A stretch of DNA of 64,000 nt from Candidatus Fibrimonadaceae bacterium (lineage in GTDB: Bacteria > Fibrobacterota > Fibrobacteria > Fibrobacterales > Fibrobacteraceae), in the NCBI GenBank assembly GCA_031281345.1, contig JAITFN010000067.1:1-64000 (forward strand), in the 5' to 3' direction. Below, piece after piece: positions 52,343 to 61,491 of this stretch. Position numbers and translations under genes: made by a program. The notes below the pieces were generated by a model that was not told the origin of the DNA, ran no database searches, and saw only the letters and a program-made list of their open reading frames with translations. Position 1 is the first letter of the stretch. The number at the start of each line of letters is the position of its first letter.

Positions 52343-52942
52343 ATGATATACGGATATATCCGTGTAAGTGCGGATAATCAAAACGCAGAAAATCAGAAAT
52401 GCGAAATAGAGAATTTCGCTAAGCAAAACAACATAGTCATAGACGAATGGATAGAGGAGAATGTCTCTTCTATGCAAGAATTGCAAAAGCGCAAGCTCGG
52501 AAAGATTATCAGCGGTGCCAAGAGTGGCGACCTTATAATAGCTTGTGAGCTTTCGCAGATGGGGCGTAACCTATTGCAGGTTATGGAGATGCTCAATCAT
52601 CTATTGAACAGCGGGGCGCGGATTTGGACAATAAAAGACGGTTACAAGCTGGGAGACGATATTTCCAGCAAAATGCTCGCTTTTGCGTTTGGGCTTTCTG
52701 CAGAAATAGAGCGCAAAATGATTTCACAACGCGTTAAGGAAGCTCTTGCTAACGTAAAAGCTAGTGGCAAGGTGCTTGGCCGCCCGCTTGGGCGGCGCAA
52801 CACTAAATCCAAGCTAGCTAGCAGGGCAAGCGAAGTGCAATACCTGCTCTCCTGTGGCTATAGCCGAACGGCAATAGCTAAGAAACTAAATGTACACAGG
52901 GACACATTGGCGGCGTTTTTGAACAGCCAAGCCGATAAATGA
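52343..52942 (+). CDS. Serine-type DNA invertase/recombinase, Mpi-like family
   Basis: 'IYGYIRVSADNQNAENQKCEIENFAKQNNIVIDEWIEE...WTIKDGYKLGDDISSKMLAFAFGLSAEIERKMISQR' then C-terminal HTH. Confidence 0.9.
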   Translation: MIYGYIRVSADNQNAENQKCEIENFAKQNNIVIDEWIEENVSSMQELQKRKLGKIISGAKSGDLIIACELSQMGRNLLQVMEMLNHLLNSGARIWTIKDGYKLGDDISSKMLAFAFGLSAEIERKMISQRVKEALANVKASGKVLGRPLGRRNTKSKLASRASEVQYLLSCGYSRTAIAKKLNVHRDTLAAFLNSQADK

Positions 52943-52989
52943 GCGTTTACTATATTTACAACAAGTGTACTTTAAATCGGAGAGGTTTT

Positions 52990-55900
52990 ATGATTCGTAG
53001 AATAGCTCTTTTTCTATTCTTGGCTCTTGCCACAGTAGCTTTCGCGCAACGCCCAAATCGCATTGTTGTCTTTAAATTCTTTGATGGGCAATATAGGACG
53101 GGAGGTTTTGATTATTCTTATGGAGGAAAATCCAAGGTAGAAATAGACAAAACCCAAGGCTATAAATCAGCTGCTTCTCTGAGATTCGCCTTGGATCCAA
53201 GTGATTACTCAGGTTCTTCTATATGCCTTTACAATGAAGTCTCTGATCTTAGCAAAGTTTTGCTAGATGGTGCAGTTGAGTTTGATATTAAAGGCGCAGT
53301 TGGCGGCGAACAGGCCTGGTTTGGATTTTTGGATTCAGACGGCAAAGGCAAAAAAACGCAGTCCAAGCTTTCTCTGAATAAATACGTGCAAATAACCAAA
53401 GATTGGCAGCACGTGAAAATTCCCTTGGCAGATTTCCCCGATAGAGGTATGTATTGGGACGACACAAAGAAAACCGAGCTTCCAGACCGCATAAATTGGG
53501 ATAAAATTGCAGAGTTCCGCGTTTCGGTTGACAAGGGAACCAACCCCCAAGGCTTTCAGGTGTGGGTTGCCAATGTTGAAGTTGTGAAAGGCACAGTTCC
53601 CGTTGCAAAACCAAAACCGAAAATTGTTTACTGGGACGAAAAAACAGAAACCATAGAAGGACCAAAAAATCCAGAGAAGCTAGATGGCAAAGCAAAAGCC
53701 CTGCAACCGAATGGAGTGTTCTATGCCGGTAATCTCAAAGGATTTGGCTATGTATATGGCGGATTAACCGCATTCAAAGAACAACCTTCTAAAACTCCAA
53801 ACAGAAATGTTTTAGCTGCCTATATGGACGACAATGAATATTCCGGTGTAACTCTTTCTTTGGGCGAAGGTAAATACATAGACCTTTCTAAAGTTAGGAA
53901 CAAAGGCGGTGTTTATTTTTGGGCAAAGGGCAAGCAAGGTGGAGAAAAAGTTGGTTTTGGCATACTTGATAATCAAGGTGGCGATATAAAGAGCCAAACA
54001 AAAACCAATTTGCAAGACTGGGTTGAAGGACAAACACTTTCCAAAGACTGGAAGCTGGTAAAAATTCCTTTGAAAAAATTCCAAGATGCAGGCAAGGCTT
54101 GGGATGCCAACAAACAGGCAGAAGTTACCAAAAACATACAGTGGAACAAAATTCAGGAAGTTCGTTTTTCAGTTGGCAAAGCAGATAACAAACGCGATGG
54201 TCGCCAAGACGATCCTGTAACTATATATGTTGACCAAATCACCTTTACCGAAAACATAGATTGGGTAGATCCGGATTTAAAGTGGGATTCTTTCAAAAGC
54301 AATGCGCCAGATTTGGTTTTGCACGATTTTGAAAACAACCCTGGATTTGAACCATCCACAGGTCCAAAATCCAAAGTATCTTTTGATATAAGCAAAGGCC
54401 ATTTAGACGGCAAGTCGTTGAATGTTTCTCATTATATGCTAGGCGACTGGGTTGACATTGTTTATGATTTTGAAAAGCAGAAAGCGAAAAAAGAACTTAC
54501 TGACTGGACAAAGCACTGGGGTATAATGTTTGATATTTACACAGATAAAGCTTGGCAGGGTATAACCGTTCAAATAGGCGATAAAGGCAGGGAAATTTTT
54601 GTGAGCAGCACCGGTGCGCCAAGAGGCAGAAGCACAGTGCTTGTCTCTTTCCGTTCATTCACCAAGTTCCCGTATTACCAGCCACCCGAGGCAGTTCAAA
54701 ACGGTACTTTTGATTTAGACGGAGTAAAAGTTCTGGACTTTAAACCCAGCGGAGAAGGCTCCGAAGGCTCTTTCCAAATAGACAATGTTAGACTCACCAA
54801 TTTGCGCGAAGTGCCGCGTCCAAAAGTTCCAGAAAGTGCTAGCCTAACAATAACCGGAGATTTGAACAAGGTTATAAATCCAAATATATCAAGTGCTATT
54901 TTTGGCATTAACGCGGCTCTTTGGGACGGCGATTTGCTAAAACCCGAAACAAAAAAATATGTGAAAAGAATCAATCACGGCGTGGTTCGCTATCCAGGCG
55001 GACTCCGTGCTGACGATGACCACTGGAAAAAGATTTTGGAAGCCAAAGACTGGATGGTTGACACAGACGAATTCCTTGAGTGGTGCAAAGAAACAGGCAC
55101 AACACCTATGTTCACAGCTAATTTTGGCACAGGAACAGCAGAAGAAGCCGCAGACTGGGTTAAGCACACCAACATAACCAAAAAAGCAAATGTTATCTAT
55201 TGGGAAATAGGTAACGAAATTTACGGCGATTGGCATCCTCAATACGCAAAATATGGTGCAGACAAAGGGCACACTTATGGCAAACGCGCTCGCGAATTTA
55301 TTACTGCTATGAAAAAGGTTGACCCAAAAATTAAAGTTGGAGTTTTAGGCGTGCTAGACGGCGAATGGAATGAGAATGTTCTCAAATACACCGCTGATGT
55401 TGCCGATGCCCTTATCATTCACCATTATCCACAGCATTTTGGTGAAGAAAATGATTTTGGCTTGCTCGCCTCTCCGCAAACTTTGGATAAAATTTTCGGT
55501 CGCGTTAGGGAAAGCATCAAAAAACTTTCACCCAAAAAGGATATTGAAATTTGGCTAACCGAGTGGAATTCTGTTGATTTCAACCCAGGACCTCAGTCCA
55601 TATCTTTGATAAATGGTTTGTTTGTTGCAGATTACCTAGGCACGCTTGCCAAAGTTGGAGCAGGTTCCGCTCAGTATTGGGATATTCACAACGATATAAC
55701 CCCAGAAGGCGGTGATTACGGCTATCTTTCCCGTTCTTACGAAGAGATAATCGGTGGCAACAAACCGCGCCCAAGCTATTATGCTTTCCAAATGGCCGCA
55801 GACGGCATTAGAGGCAAACTTGTTGAAAGCAATAGCGGTAGCACAGATTTAACCACTTATTTGTCGGTGAACGGCAAAAAGAAAACCTTGCTTGCTATAA

Positions 55901-56109
55901 ACAAAAGCCCCTACACCGCTTTCAATAGCACAATCAAGATTCCTGGTTTTGCTGGAAAAGCAAAGGTGGAGGTTTTGGCTACTCCAAAAGGGCAAGCAGC
56001 AGGCAAAGTTGTTAAAGTTGACCCGCCAAAAGCGAGCAGTCAAGAGATAAAAGAGGGTGCTGCGATAACATTCCCCGCGCATTCCATAACATTGATTACC
56101 ATTGAATAG
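52990..56109 (+). CDS. Cellulase, GH51 catalytic domain with N-terminal CBM-like repeats (resembles F. succinogenes Cel51A/EGF)
   Basis: Signal peptide; two CBM11/30-like repeats; 'VRYPGGLRADD', 'YWEIGNEIYGDW' acid/base, 'IWLTEWNSVD' nucleophile. Confidence 0.8.
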   Translation: MIRRIALFLFLALATVAFAQRPNRIVVFKFFDGQYRTGGFDYSYGGKSKVEIDKTQGYKSAASLRFALDPSDYSGSSICLYNEVSDLSKVLLDGAVEFDIKGAVGGEQAWFGFLDSDGKGKKTQSKLSLNKYVQITKDWQHVKIPLADFPDRGMYWDDTKKTELPDRINWDKIAEFRVSVDKGTNPQGFQVWVANVEVVKGTVPVAKPKPKIVYWDEKTETIEGPKNPEKLDGKAKALQPNGVFYAGNLKGFGYVYGGLTAFKEQPSKTPNRNVLAAYMDDNEYSGVTLSLGEGKYIDLSKVRNKGGVYFWAKGKQGGEKVGFGILDNQGGDIKSQTKTNLQDWVEGQTLSKDWKLVKIPLKKFQDAGKAWDANKQAEVTKNIQWNKIQEVRFSVGKADNKRDGRQDDPVTIYVDQITFTENIDWVDPDLKWDSFKSNAPDLVLHDFENNPGFEPSTGPKSKVSFDISKGHLDGKSLNVSHYMLGDWVDIVYDFEKQKAKKELTDWTKHWGIMFDIYTDKAWQGITVQIGDKGREIFVSSTGAPRGRSTVLVSFRSFTKFPYYQPPEAVQNGTFDLDGVKVLDFKPSGEGSEGSFQIDNVRLTNLREVPRPKVPESASLTITGDLNKVINPNISSAIFGINAALWDGDLLKPETKKYVKRINHGVVRYPGGLRADDDHWKKILEAKDWMVDTDEFLEWCKETGTTPMFTANFGTGTAEEAADWVKHTNITKKANVIYWEIGNEIYGDWHPQYAKYGADKGHTYGKRAREFITAMKKVDPKIKVGVLGVLDGEWNENVLKYTADVADALIIHHYPQHFGEENDFGLLASPQTLDKIFGRVRESIKKLSPKKDIEIWLTEWNSVDFNPGPQSISLINGLFVADYLGTLAKVGAGSAQYWDIHNDITPEGGDYGYLSRSYEEIIGGNKPRPSYYAFQMAADGIRGKLVESNSGSTDLTTYLSVNGKKKTLLAINKSPYTAFNSTIKIPGFAGKAKVEVLATPKGQAAGKVVKVDPPKASSQEIKEGAAITFPAHSITLITIE

Positions 56110-56131
56110 AAAATAAGGATAATTGCAGTGC

Positions 56132-57154
56132 TCAAAAGCCTGCAATTGTCCAATCTAATTTACCTTGTTCCGTTTGAGAACGACCGCGTTTGTAAAGCAA
56201 TTCGCCAAGAGCTAGTTTAATTGCATTTCTCTCTAAGAACCCTTCAAAATTTGAAAGAATGCTAAATGTCTCTTGTGCCTTTGCTTCAAATTTAAGAGGT
56301 GGTATATTTGCATCGCTCCAAGCAATGGTCAAATTTTTTGGAAAGTTTTTGGGATTATAGGTTTTTTCATTTTCAAGCACAGAAGCAGGATAAATGATTT
56401 TAGATACACCTTCTACGTTATGAATTGAATAGCCATAAGGAGTGCCGTTTTTGGTTATTCCTATGCGCCCTGCTATAAATGATTTTTGCTGTGGCATACT
56501 GAGCGTGAGCATTCTGGTTGCCATTTCAGCGGGTTTTTCGTTTTGCCAAACGTGATCCATATAGCCATATCCGCTTATTTCCACAGTATCTTCTCCAATA
56601 CCCACGCGGCCTTTAATTCTGCCATAAGGAATGTGCACATACAAACCGAATTTGTTTCCGTCTATATTGAACACGCCATCTCCTTGAACAACACCGTTCA
56701 CAGCACTTGTAAATGAGACATCTAAGAATTTTTTGCCATTTTTATTAGCAGAAAACAACACGCGGTGCCCTGTGCCGGGTAATTTTTCCATTAAATAATC
56801 GCCACCAGCAATAGAAATGCTGTTTGTGCTTTTATCTTCAACAAATCTATCCGTTGAATATTGCCGCCCCACGCTATGGCTTTTGCCTTTGAAATTCCAT
56901 ATTGAAAAATCGGTGCCTATTTTAAAACCCTGAGTTGGAACATACATCCAAGTATAATTCACATATATTTTTGTACCATTGTCAAGTACAAAAACATAGC
57001 TCCACATTTCGTTGTATTTATCGCTTTTTTGTGGATGCCTAAAGAAATCGGCTGCATTGGTTTTTCTTTCTTCACCAGCAGGGTTGTTAATAGCAGATAT
57101 GCCAAGCGATGCGAGGCATAAGAGGATAAGCGCGATTTTGGGTAGTTTTGTCAT
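56132..57154 (-). CDS. Secreted lipocalin-like (CrtC/Svf1-type) protein
   Basis: Signal peptide; 'ISGYGYMDHVWQN'. Confidence 0.6.
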   Translation of the reverse strand: MTKLPKIALILLCLASLGISAINNPAGEERKTNAADFFRHPQKSDKYNEMWSYVFVLDNGTKIYVNYTWMYVPTQGFKIGTDFSIWNFKGKSHSVGRQYSTDRFVEDKSTNSISIAGGDYLMEKLPGTGHRVLFSANKNGKKFLDVSFTSAVNGVVQGDGVFNIDGNKFGLYVHIPYGRIKGRVGIGEDTVEISGYGYMDHVWQNEKPAEMATRMLTLSMPQQKSFIAGRIGITKNGTPYGYSIHNVEGVSKIIYPASVLENEKTYNPKNFPKNLTIAWSDANIPPLKFEAKAQETFSILSNFEGFLERNAIKLALGELLYKRGRSQTEQGKLDWTIAGF

Positions 57155-57223
57155 AGGAATAATAAAATACTAATTTTTATGAAAAAAGAATAAATTATGC
57201 CAAAAAAAATGTATATTAAATCA

Positions 57224-58363
57224 ATGTTGAATATCAAAAGAAATATTTTGTTAAATCCTGGGCCTGCTACAACAACAGATACCGTGAAAATGGCTCAGGT
57301 AGTGCCCGATATTTGCCCTAGAGAGACCGAATTTGGCAATATTTTAGCTCAAATGCAGGATGATTTGGTAAAAATTGTTCACGGTGATACCAAAGAATAT
57401 ACGGCTGTTCTTTTTTGCGGTTCTGGAACAATCAATATGGATATTTGCCTGAACTCGCTTTTGCCAGACGGGAAAAAAATACTTATTGTGAATAATGGAG
57501 CTTATAGTGCTAGGGCAGCGGAGATATGCGAGTACTACAATTTGCCACATATCAATATGAAAATTCCAGTTGACGAAATTCCAAAGATGGAAGCAATAGA
57601 AGACATTTTGCAAAAAAATCCCGATATACATCTTGTTTATACAACGCACAACGAAACGGGAACAGGTTTGCTGAATCCCATACGCGAGATAGGTGCTTTG
57701 GCACACAAATATAACTGCGTTTTCACCGTAGACACAACATCAACTTATGCAATGCTGCCTATTGATATGGAAAAAGACAATATTGATTTTTGCATGGCTT
57801 CTGCACAAAAAGGTTTAATGTCAATGACAGGTTTATCATTTGTAATAGGGAAAATTAAATTTATTGAGGAATCGGAGCATTATCCAAAACGCTCTTATTA
57901 TTGCAATTTGTATTTGCAATATAAATATTTTCTCCAAACAGGGCAAATGCATTTTACTCCGCCTGTGCAAACTGTATATGCCACCAAACAAGCCATTGAG
58001 GAATATTTTAAAGAAGGGGAAGATGAAAAATTTTCAAGGCATAAAATGGTAAATGAAACGATATGCAATGGTTTAAAAAAACTCGGTTTTAAAGAATTCA
58101 TAAAAAAAGAATTGCAATCGGGTCTTGTTGCATCTGCAATTTACCCAGATGATAAAAATTGGGATTTTGACAAAATTCACGATTATTGCTATGAACGCGG
58201 ATTTACAATTTATCCGGGCAAAATTTTTGATACAAATACATTCAGATTATGCTCGCTTGGTGCTATTGACGTTTCTGATATTGAGGCTTTTTTCAAGGTA
58301 TTTGAAAAAGCATTGGAGCATTGCAAGGTAGCCGTACCAGTTAAATACGCTGAGGGAATTTAA
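57224..58363 (+). CDS. phnW: 2-aminoethylphosphonate-pyruvate transaminase
   Basis: 'NILLNPGPATTTDTVK', 'VDTTSTYAMLPIDMEKDNIDFCMASAQKGLMSMTGLSF'; next to PEP mutase and PPD genes. Confidence 0.88.
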   Translation: MLNIKRNILLNPGPATTTDTVKMAQVVPDICPRETEFGNILAQMQDDLVKIVHGDTKEYTAVLFCGSGTINMDICLNSLLPDGKKILIVNNGAYSARAAEICEYYNLPHINMKIPVDEIPKMEAIEDILQKNPDIHLVYTTHNETGTGLLNPIREIGALAHKYNCVFTVDTTSTYAMLPIDMEKDNIDFCMASAQKGLMSMTGLSFVIGKIKFIEESEHYPKRSYYCNLYLQYKYFLQTGQMHFTPPVQTVYATKQAIEEYFKEGEDEKFSRHKMVNETICNGLKKLGFKEFIKKELQSGLVASAIYPDDKNWDFDKIHDYCYERGFTIYPGKIFDTNTFRLCSLGAIDVSDIEAFFKVFEKALEHCKVAVPVKYAEGI

Positions 58364-58364
58364 A

Positions 58365-59486
58365 ATGAAATCCGAACTATTAGCTTTGTGCATTAAACAA
58401 CTAGGAATTGAAGTTTTGACAGGAGTTCCAGACTCTACTCTCAAAGAATTTTGCGACTACATAAATTCCGAAGATACGGGGCTTACTCACTACACCGCAC
58501 CTAACGAGGGTTCGGCGGTGGGTATTGCCACGGGAGTTTATCTGTCAACTGGAAAACCTGCCTGCGTTTATATGCAGAACAGCGGCATAGGCAATGCGGT
58601 AAATCCAATCACTTCAATTGTGAGCCCCGAAGTCTATAATATCCCAATGCTCTTTATTGTTGGATATAGAGGTTCCCCTGGTTTGAAAGATGAGCCTCAG
58701 CATAAATTTATGGGGCGAATAACAGAGAAAATGTTTGATTGCCTTGAAATTGAGTATGAAGTTATTGATAGCAGCATATCTGAGTCAAAATTGAAAGAAA
58801 TATTTGATAAAATAAAAAATATTTTGTCAAATAAAAAACAATTTTCGTTGATAATAAAAAAAGATACCTTTGAGAAAAGAGCAAATGCTGCATACACCAA
58901 TAGTTACAAATTAAATCGCGAGTATGTTATCTCTGAAATTATGAAAAAAATAACGGAGAAAGATTTGGTTGTGTCCACAACAGGCAAAATTTCAAGAGAG
59001 GTTTATGAGCAGAACAATCGCAATCAATGTTTTTTAACGGTGGGAGGCATGGGGCATGCTTCAATGATAGCTTTTGGCATAGCTGAAAATTCTCCGAATA
59101 AAAGAGTTATTTGCCTAGATGGAGACGGTGCGGCTTTGATGCATTTGGGCAATTTAGCCTTTATAGGCAGCAGGGGAATTGGAAATTTGGTTCATATTTG
59201 CCTGAATAACGATGCACACGAATCCGTGGGTGGTATGCCAACCGCTGCACCAAATTTCAAATATGCCGAAACAGCAAAAGTTTGCGGTTATTCTAATATT
59301 TTTGTTATTCAAACAGCAGATGAATTCAACAATCTTATGAACGATTTTAATAATCTTGGAAAATTGACCTTTATAGAAATAAAGGTTGCCAATGAATCAA
59401 GAGATGATTTGGCGCGCCCCAAAGAATCCGCTTTGGATAACGCAATCAGTTTTATGAATTATATTAACAAGGAGCAGACGAAATGA
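58365..59486 (+). CDS. aepY: Phosphonopyruvate decarboxylase (ThDP-dependent)
   Basis: 'GVPDSTLKEFCDYI', 'YMQNSGIGNAVNPITSI', 'VICLDGDGAALMHLGNLAFIG..NLVHICLNNDAHESVGGMPT'. Confidence 0.93.
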   Translation: MKSELLALCIKQLGIEVLTGVPDSTLKEFCDYINSEDTGLTHYTAPNEGSAVGIATGVYLSTGKPACVYMQNSGIGNAVNPITSIVSPEVYNIPMLFIVGYRGSPGLKDEPQHKFMGRITEKMFDCLEIEYEVIDSSISESKLKEIFDKIKNILSNKKQFSLIIKKDTFEKRANAAYTNSYKLNREYVISEIMKKITEKDLVVSTTGKISREVYEQNNRNQCFLTVGGMGHASMIAFGIAENSPNKRVICLDGDGAALMHLGNLAFIGSRGIGNLVHICLNNDAHESVGGMPTAAPNFKYAETAKVCGYSNIFVIQTADEFNNLMNDFNNLGKLTFIEIKVANESRDDLARPKESALDNAISFMNYINKEQTK

Positions 59487-60778
59487 AAAAAGTATATACG
59501 TGTTTTACCACCGATGTAATTCACAGCGGGCATTTAAACATAATTGCAAATGCCAAAAAATACGGAAAATTAATTGTTGGTGTGTTAAGCGACAAAGCCA
59601 TGATACGATACGACAGATTTCCAACTATCTCTTTTGAAGAACGTTTGGAAATGATAAAAAATGTTGAGGGTGTGGACGAGGTGGTGAAACAAGATGATGT
59701 TTTATACGATAATGTTATAAGTTCCATTAAACCAGATTACGTTGTACACGGCGATAATTGGAAACAATATCCGCAGTCCGTTATTAGAGACAATGTTATT
59801 AAAAATTTGGAAAAATACGGCGGTGAGTTAATTGAGGTGCCATATACTTATAACTATGATATAGCAAAAATTGATTCCATTACAAGAGAAAAACTGGCTA
59901 TGCCAGAATACAGGCGCAAAAGGTTACGACAGTTATTGAATTTATGCCCCATAGTAAAAGTTATTGAAGCGCATAATGGGCTTAGCGGTTTAATTGCAGA
60001 AAAAACAATAGTTGAAAGAAATGGAGAACTAGACCAATTTGATGCAATGTGGGTATCTAGCTTATGCGATTCAACAGTAAAAGGAAAACCCGATATAGAG
60101 CTGGTTGATATTTCATCTAGAATGAGAACTTTGGATGATATTTTGGATGTAACCACAAAACCGATTATACTTGACGGCGATACGGGCGGGCAAACAGAGC
60201 ATTTTGTTTACAATGTTAGAACTTTGGAAAGAATGGGAATTTCTGCCGTGATAATTGAAGATAAAATTGGATTAAAACGCAATTCCTTATTCGGTACGGA
60301 AGTGGAGCAAAGCCAAGATACCATAGAATCGTTTTGCAATAAAATAAAAATGGGTAAAGAAGCTCTGAGAACAAAAGATTTTATGATTATTGCGCGAGTT
60401 GAAAGTCTGATTTTGGAACAGGGAATGGAAGATGCTCTGGACAGAGCCTTTGCTTATGCAGAGGCTGGCGCAGACGGAATTATGATACACAGCCGTCAAA
60501 AAACTCCTGACGAAATTTTTGAATTTTGCGAAAAATTCAGAGAAAAAGAAAAACAAATACCTGTGGTTGTTGTGCCCACTTCTTATAGTAGCGTAACCGA
60601 AAGCGAGTTAATTTCGCACGGCATAAATATTGTTATTTATGCAAATCATCTAACAAGAAGTGCGTTTCCCGCTATGAGAAATACAGCAGTTGAAATATTG
60701 AAAAATCATAGAGCGTTGGAAGTTGAACGCAATATAATGCCATTTGGCGAGATTATAAAACTTATTGACGAATTATAG
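59483..60778 (+). CDS. aepX: HIGH-superfamily cytidylyltransferase domain fused to phosphoenolpyruvate mutase
   Basis: N-term 'TDVIHSGHLNIIANAKKYGKLIVGVLSD'; PepM signature EDKxxxxxNS ('EDKIGLKRNSLFG'). Confidence 0.94.
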   Translation: MKKVYTCFTTDVIHSGHLNIIANAKKYGKLIVGVLSDKAMIRYDRFPTISFEERLEMIKNVEGVDEVVKQDDVLYDNVISSIKPDYVVHGDNWKQYPQSVIRDNVIKNLEKYGGELIEVPYTYNYDIAKIDSITREKLAMPEYRRKRLRQLLNLCPIVKVIEAHNGLSGLIAEKTIVERNGELDQFDAMWVSSLCDSTVKGKPDIELVDISSRMRTLDDILDVTTKPIILDGDTGGQTEHFVYNVRTLERMGISAVIIEDKIGLKRNSLFGTEVEQSQDTIESFCNKIKMGKEALRTKDFMIIARVESLILEQGMEDALDRAFAYAEAGADGIMIHSRQKTPDEIFEFCEKFREKEKQIPVVVVPTSYSSVTESELISHGINIVIYANHLTRSAFPAMRNTAVEILKNHRALEVERNIMPFGEIIKLIDEL

Positions 60779-60786
60779 AGAGATAT

Positions 60787-61491
60787 ATGAAATTACAAAG
60801 CGAAACTGCAATAATTATGGCTGCTGGCACAGGAACAAGGATGTTGCCTCTCACCGAAACCACAGCAAAACCTTTAATCCCTGTTTTTGGCACTCCGATG
60901 ATAGAAACCATAATAAATGCCTTGAAAAAGCGTGGCGTTTCAAAAATTTACATTGTGGTAGGTTACAAAAAAGAGCAATTTGAATATTTAAAATCTAAAT
61001 ATGAAAATATAGAACTTATTGAAAACAAAGAGTATTTAGAAAAAAATAATATTTCTTCGCTCAAAGCCGCAGAAAATGTACTTGGCACTGAAAATTGCTT
61101 TATTTGCGAAGGCGATTTATATATAGGCGATAGCGCCGTATTTTTGCCTGAATTTAAACAGTCTTGCTATTTTGGAAAATTTATTGATGGATATTCAGAT
61201 GACTGGATTTTTGAAACAGAGGAAAATAAAATTGTCAATATAAAAAAAGGTGGAACAAATCTTTTTAATATGTGCGGTGTATCTTATTGGTTAAAAGATG
61301 ATATTGCCGAAGTTGCAAAAGCGATTTCTGCTGCATATCAGGAACCAAGTCACAAAGATTTATTTTGGGATGAAGTTGTGAATAGGGTATTAAATAAAAT
61401 AAATGTCTCTGTATATCCGATAAACATTGGGCAAATAGTGGAACTCGATACCGAAGACGATTTGAACAAATTGACTAAAGGTATAAAATGA
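60787..61491 (+). CDS. LicC/PntC-like nucleotidyltransferase, candidate CTP:2-AEP cytidylyltransferase
   Basis: 'AIIMAAGTGTRMLPLTETTAKPLIPVFGTPMIE', 'CFICEGDLYIGD', gene context. Confidence 0.8.
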   Translation: MKLQSETAIIMAAGTGTRMLPLTETTAKPLIPVFGTPMIETIINALKKRGVSKIYIVVGYKKEQFEYLKSKYENIELIENKEYLEKNNISSLKAAENVLGTENCFICEGDLYIGDSAVFLPEFKQSCYFGKFIDGYSDDWIFETEENKIVNIKKGGTNLFNMCGVSYWLKDDIAEVAKAISAAYQEPSHKDLFWDEVVNRVLNKINVSVYPINIGQIVELDTEDDLNKLTKGIK

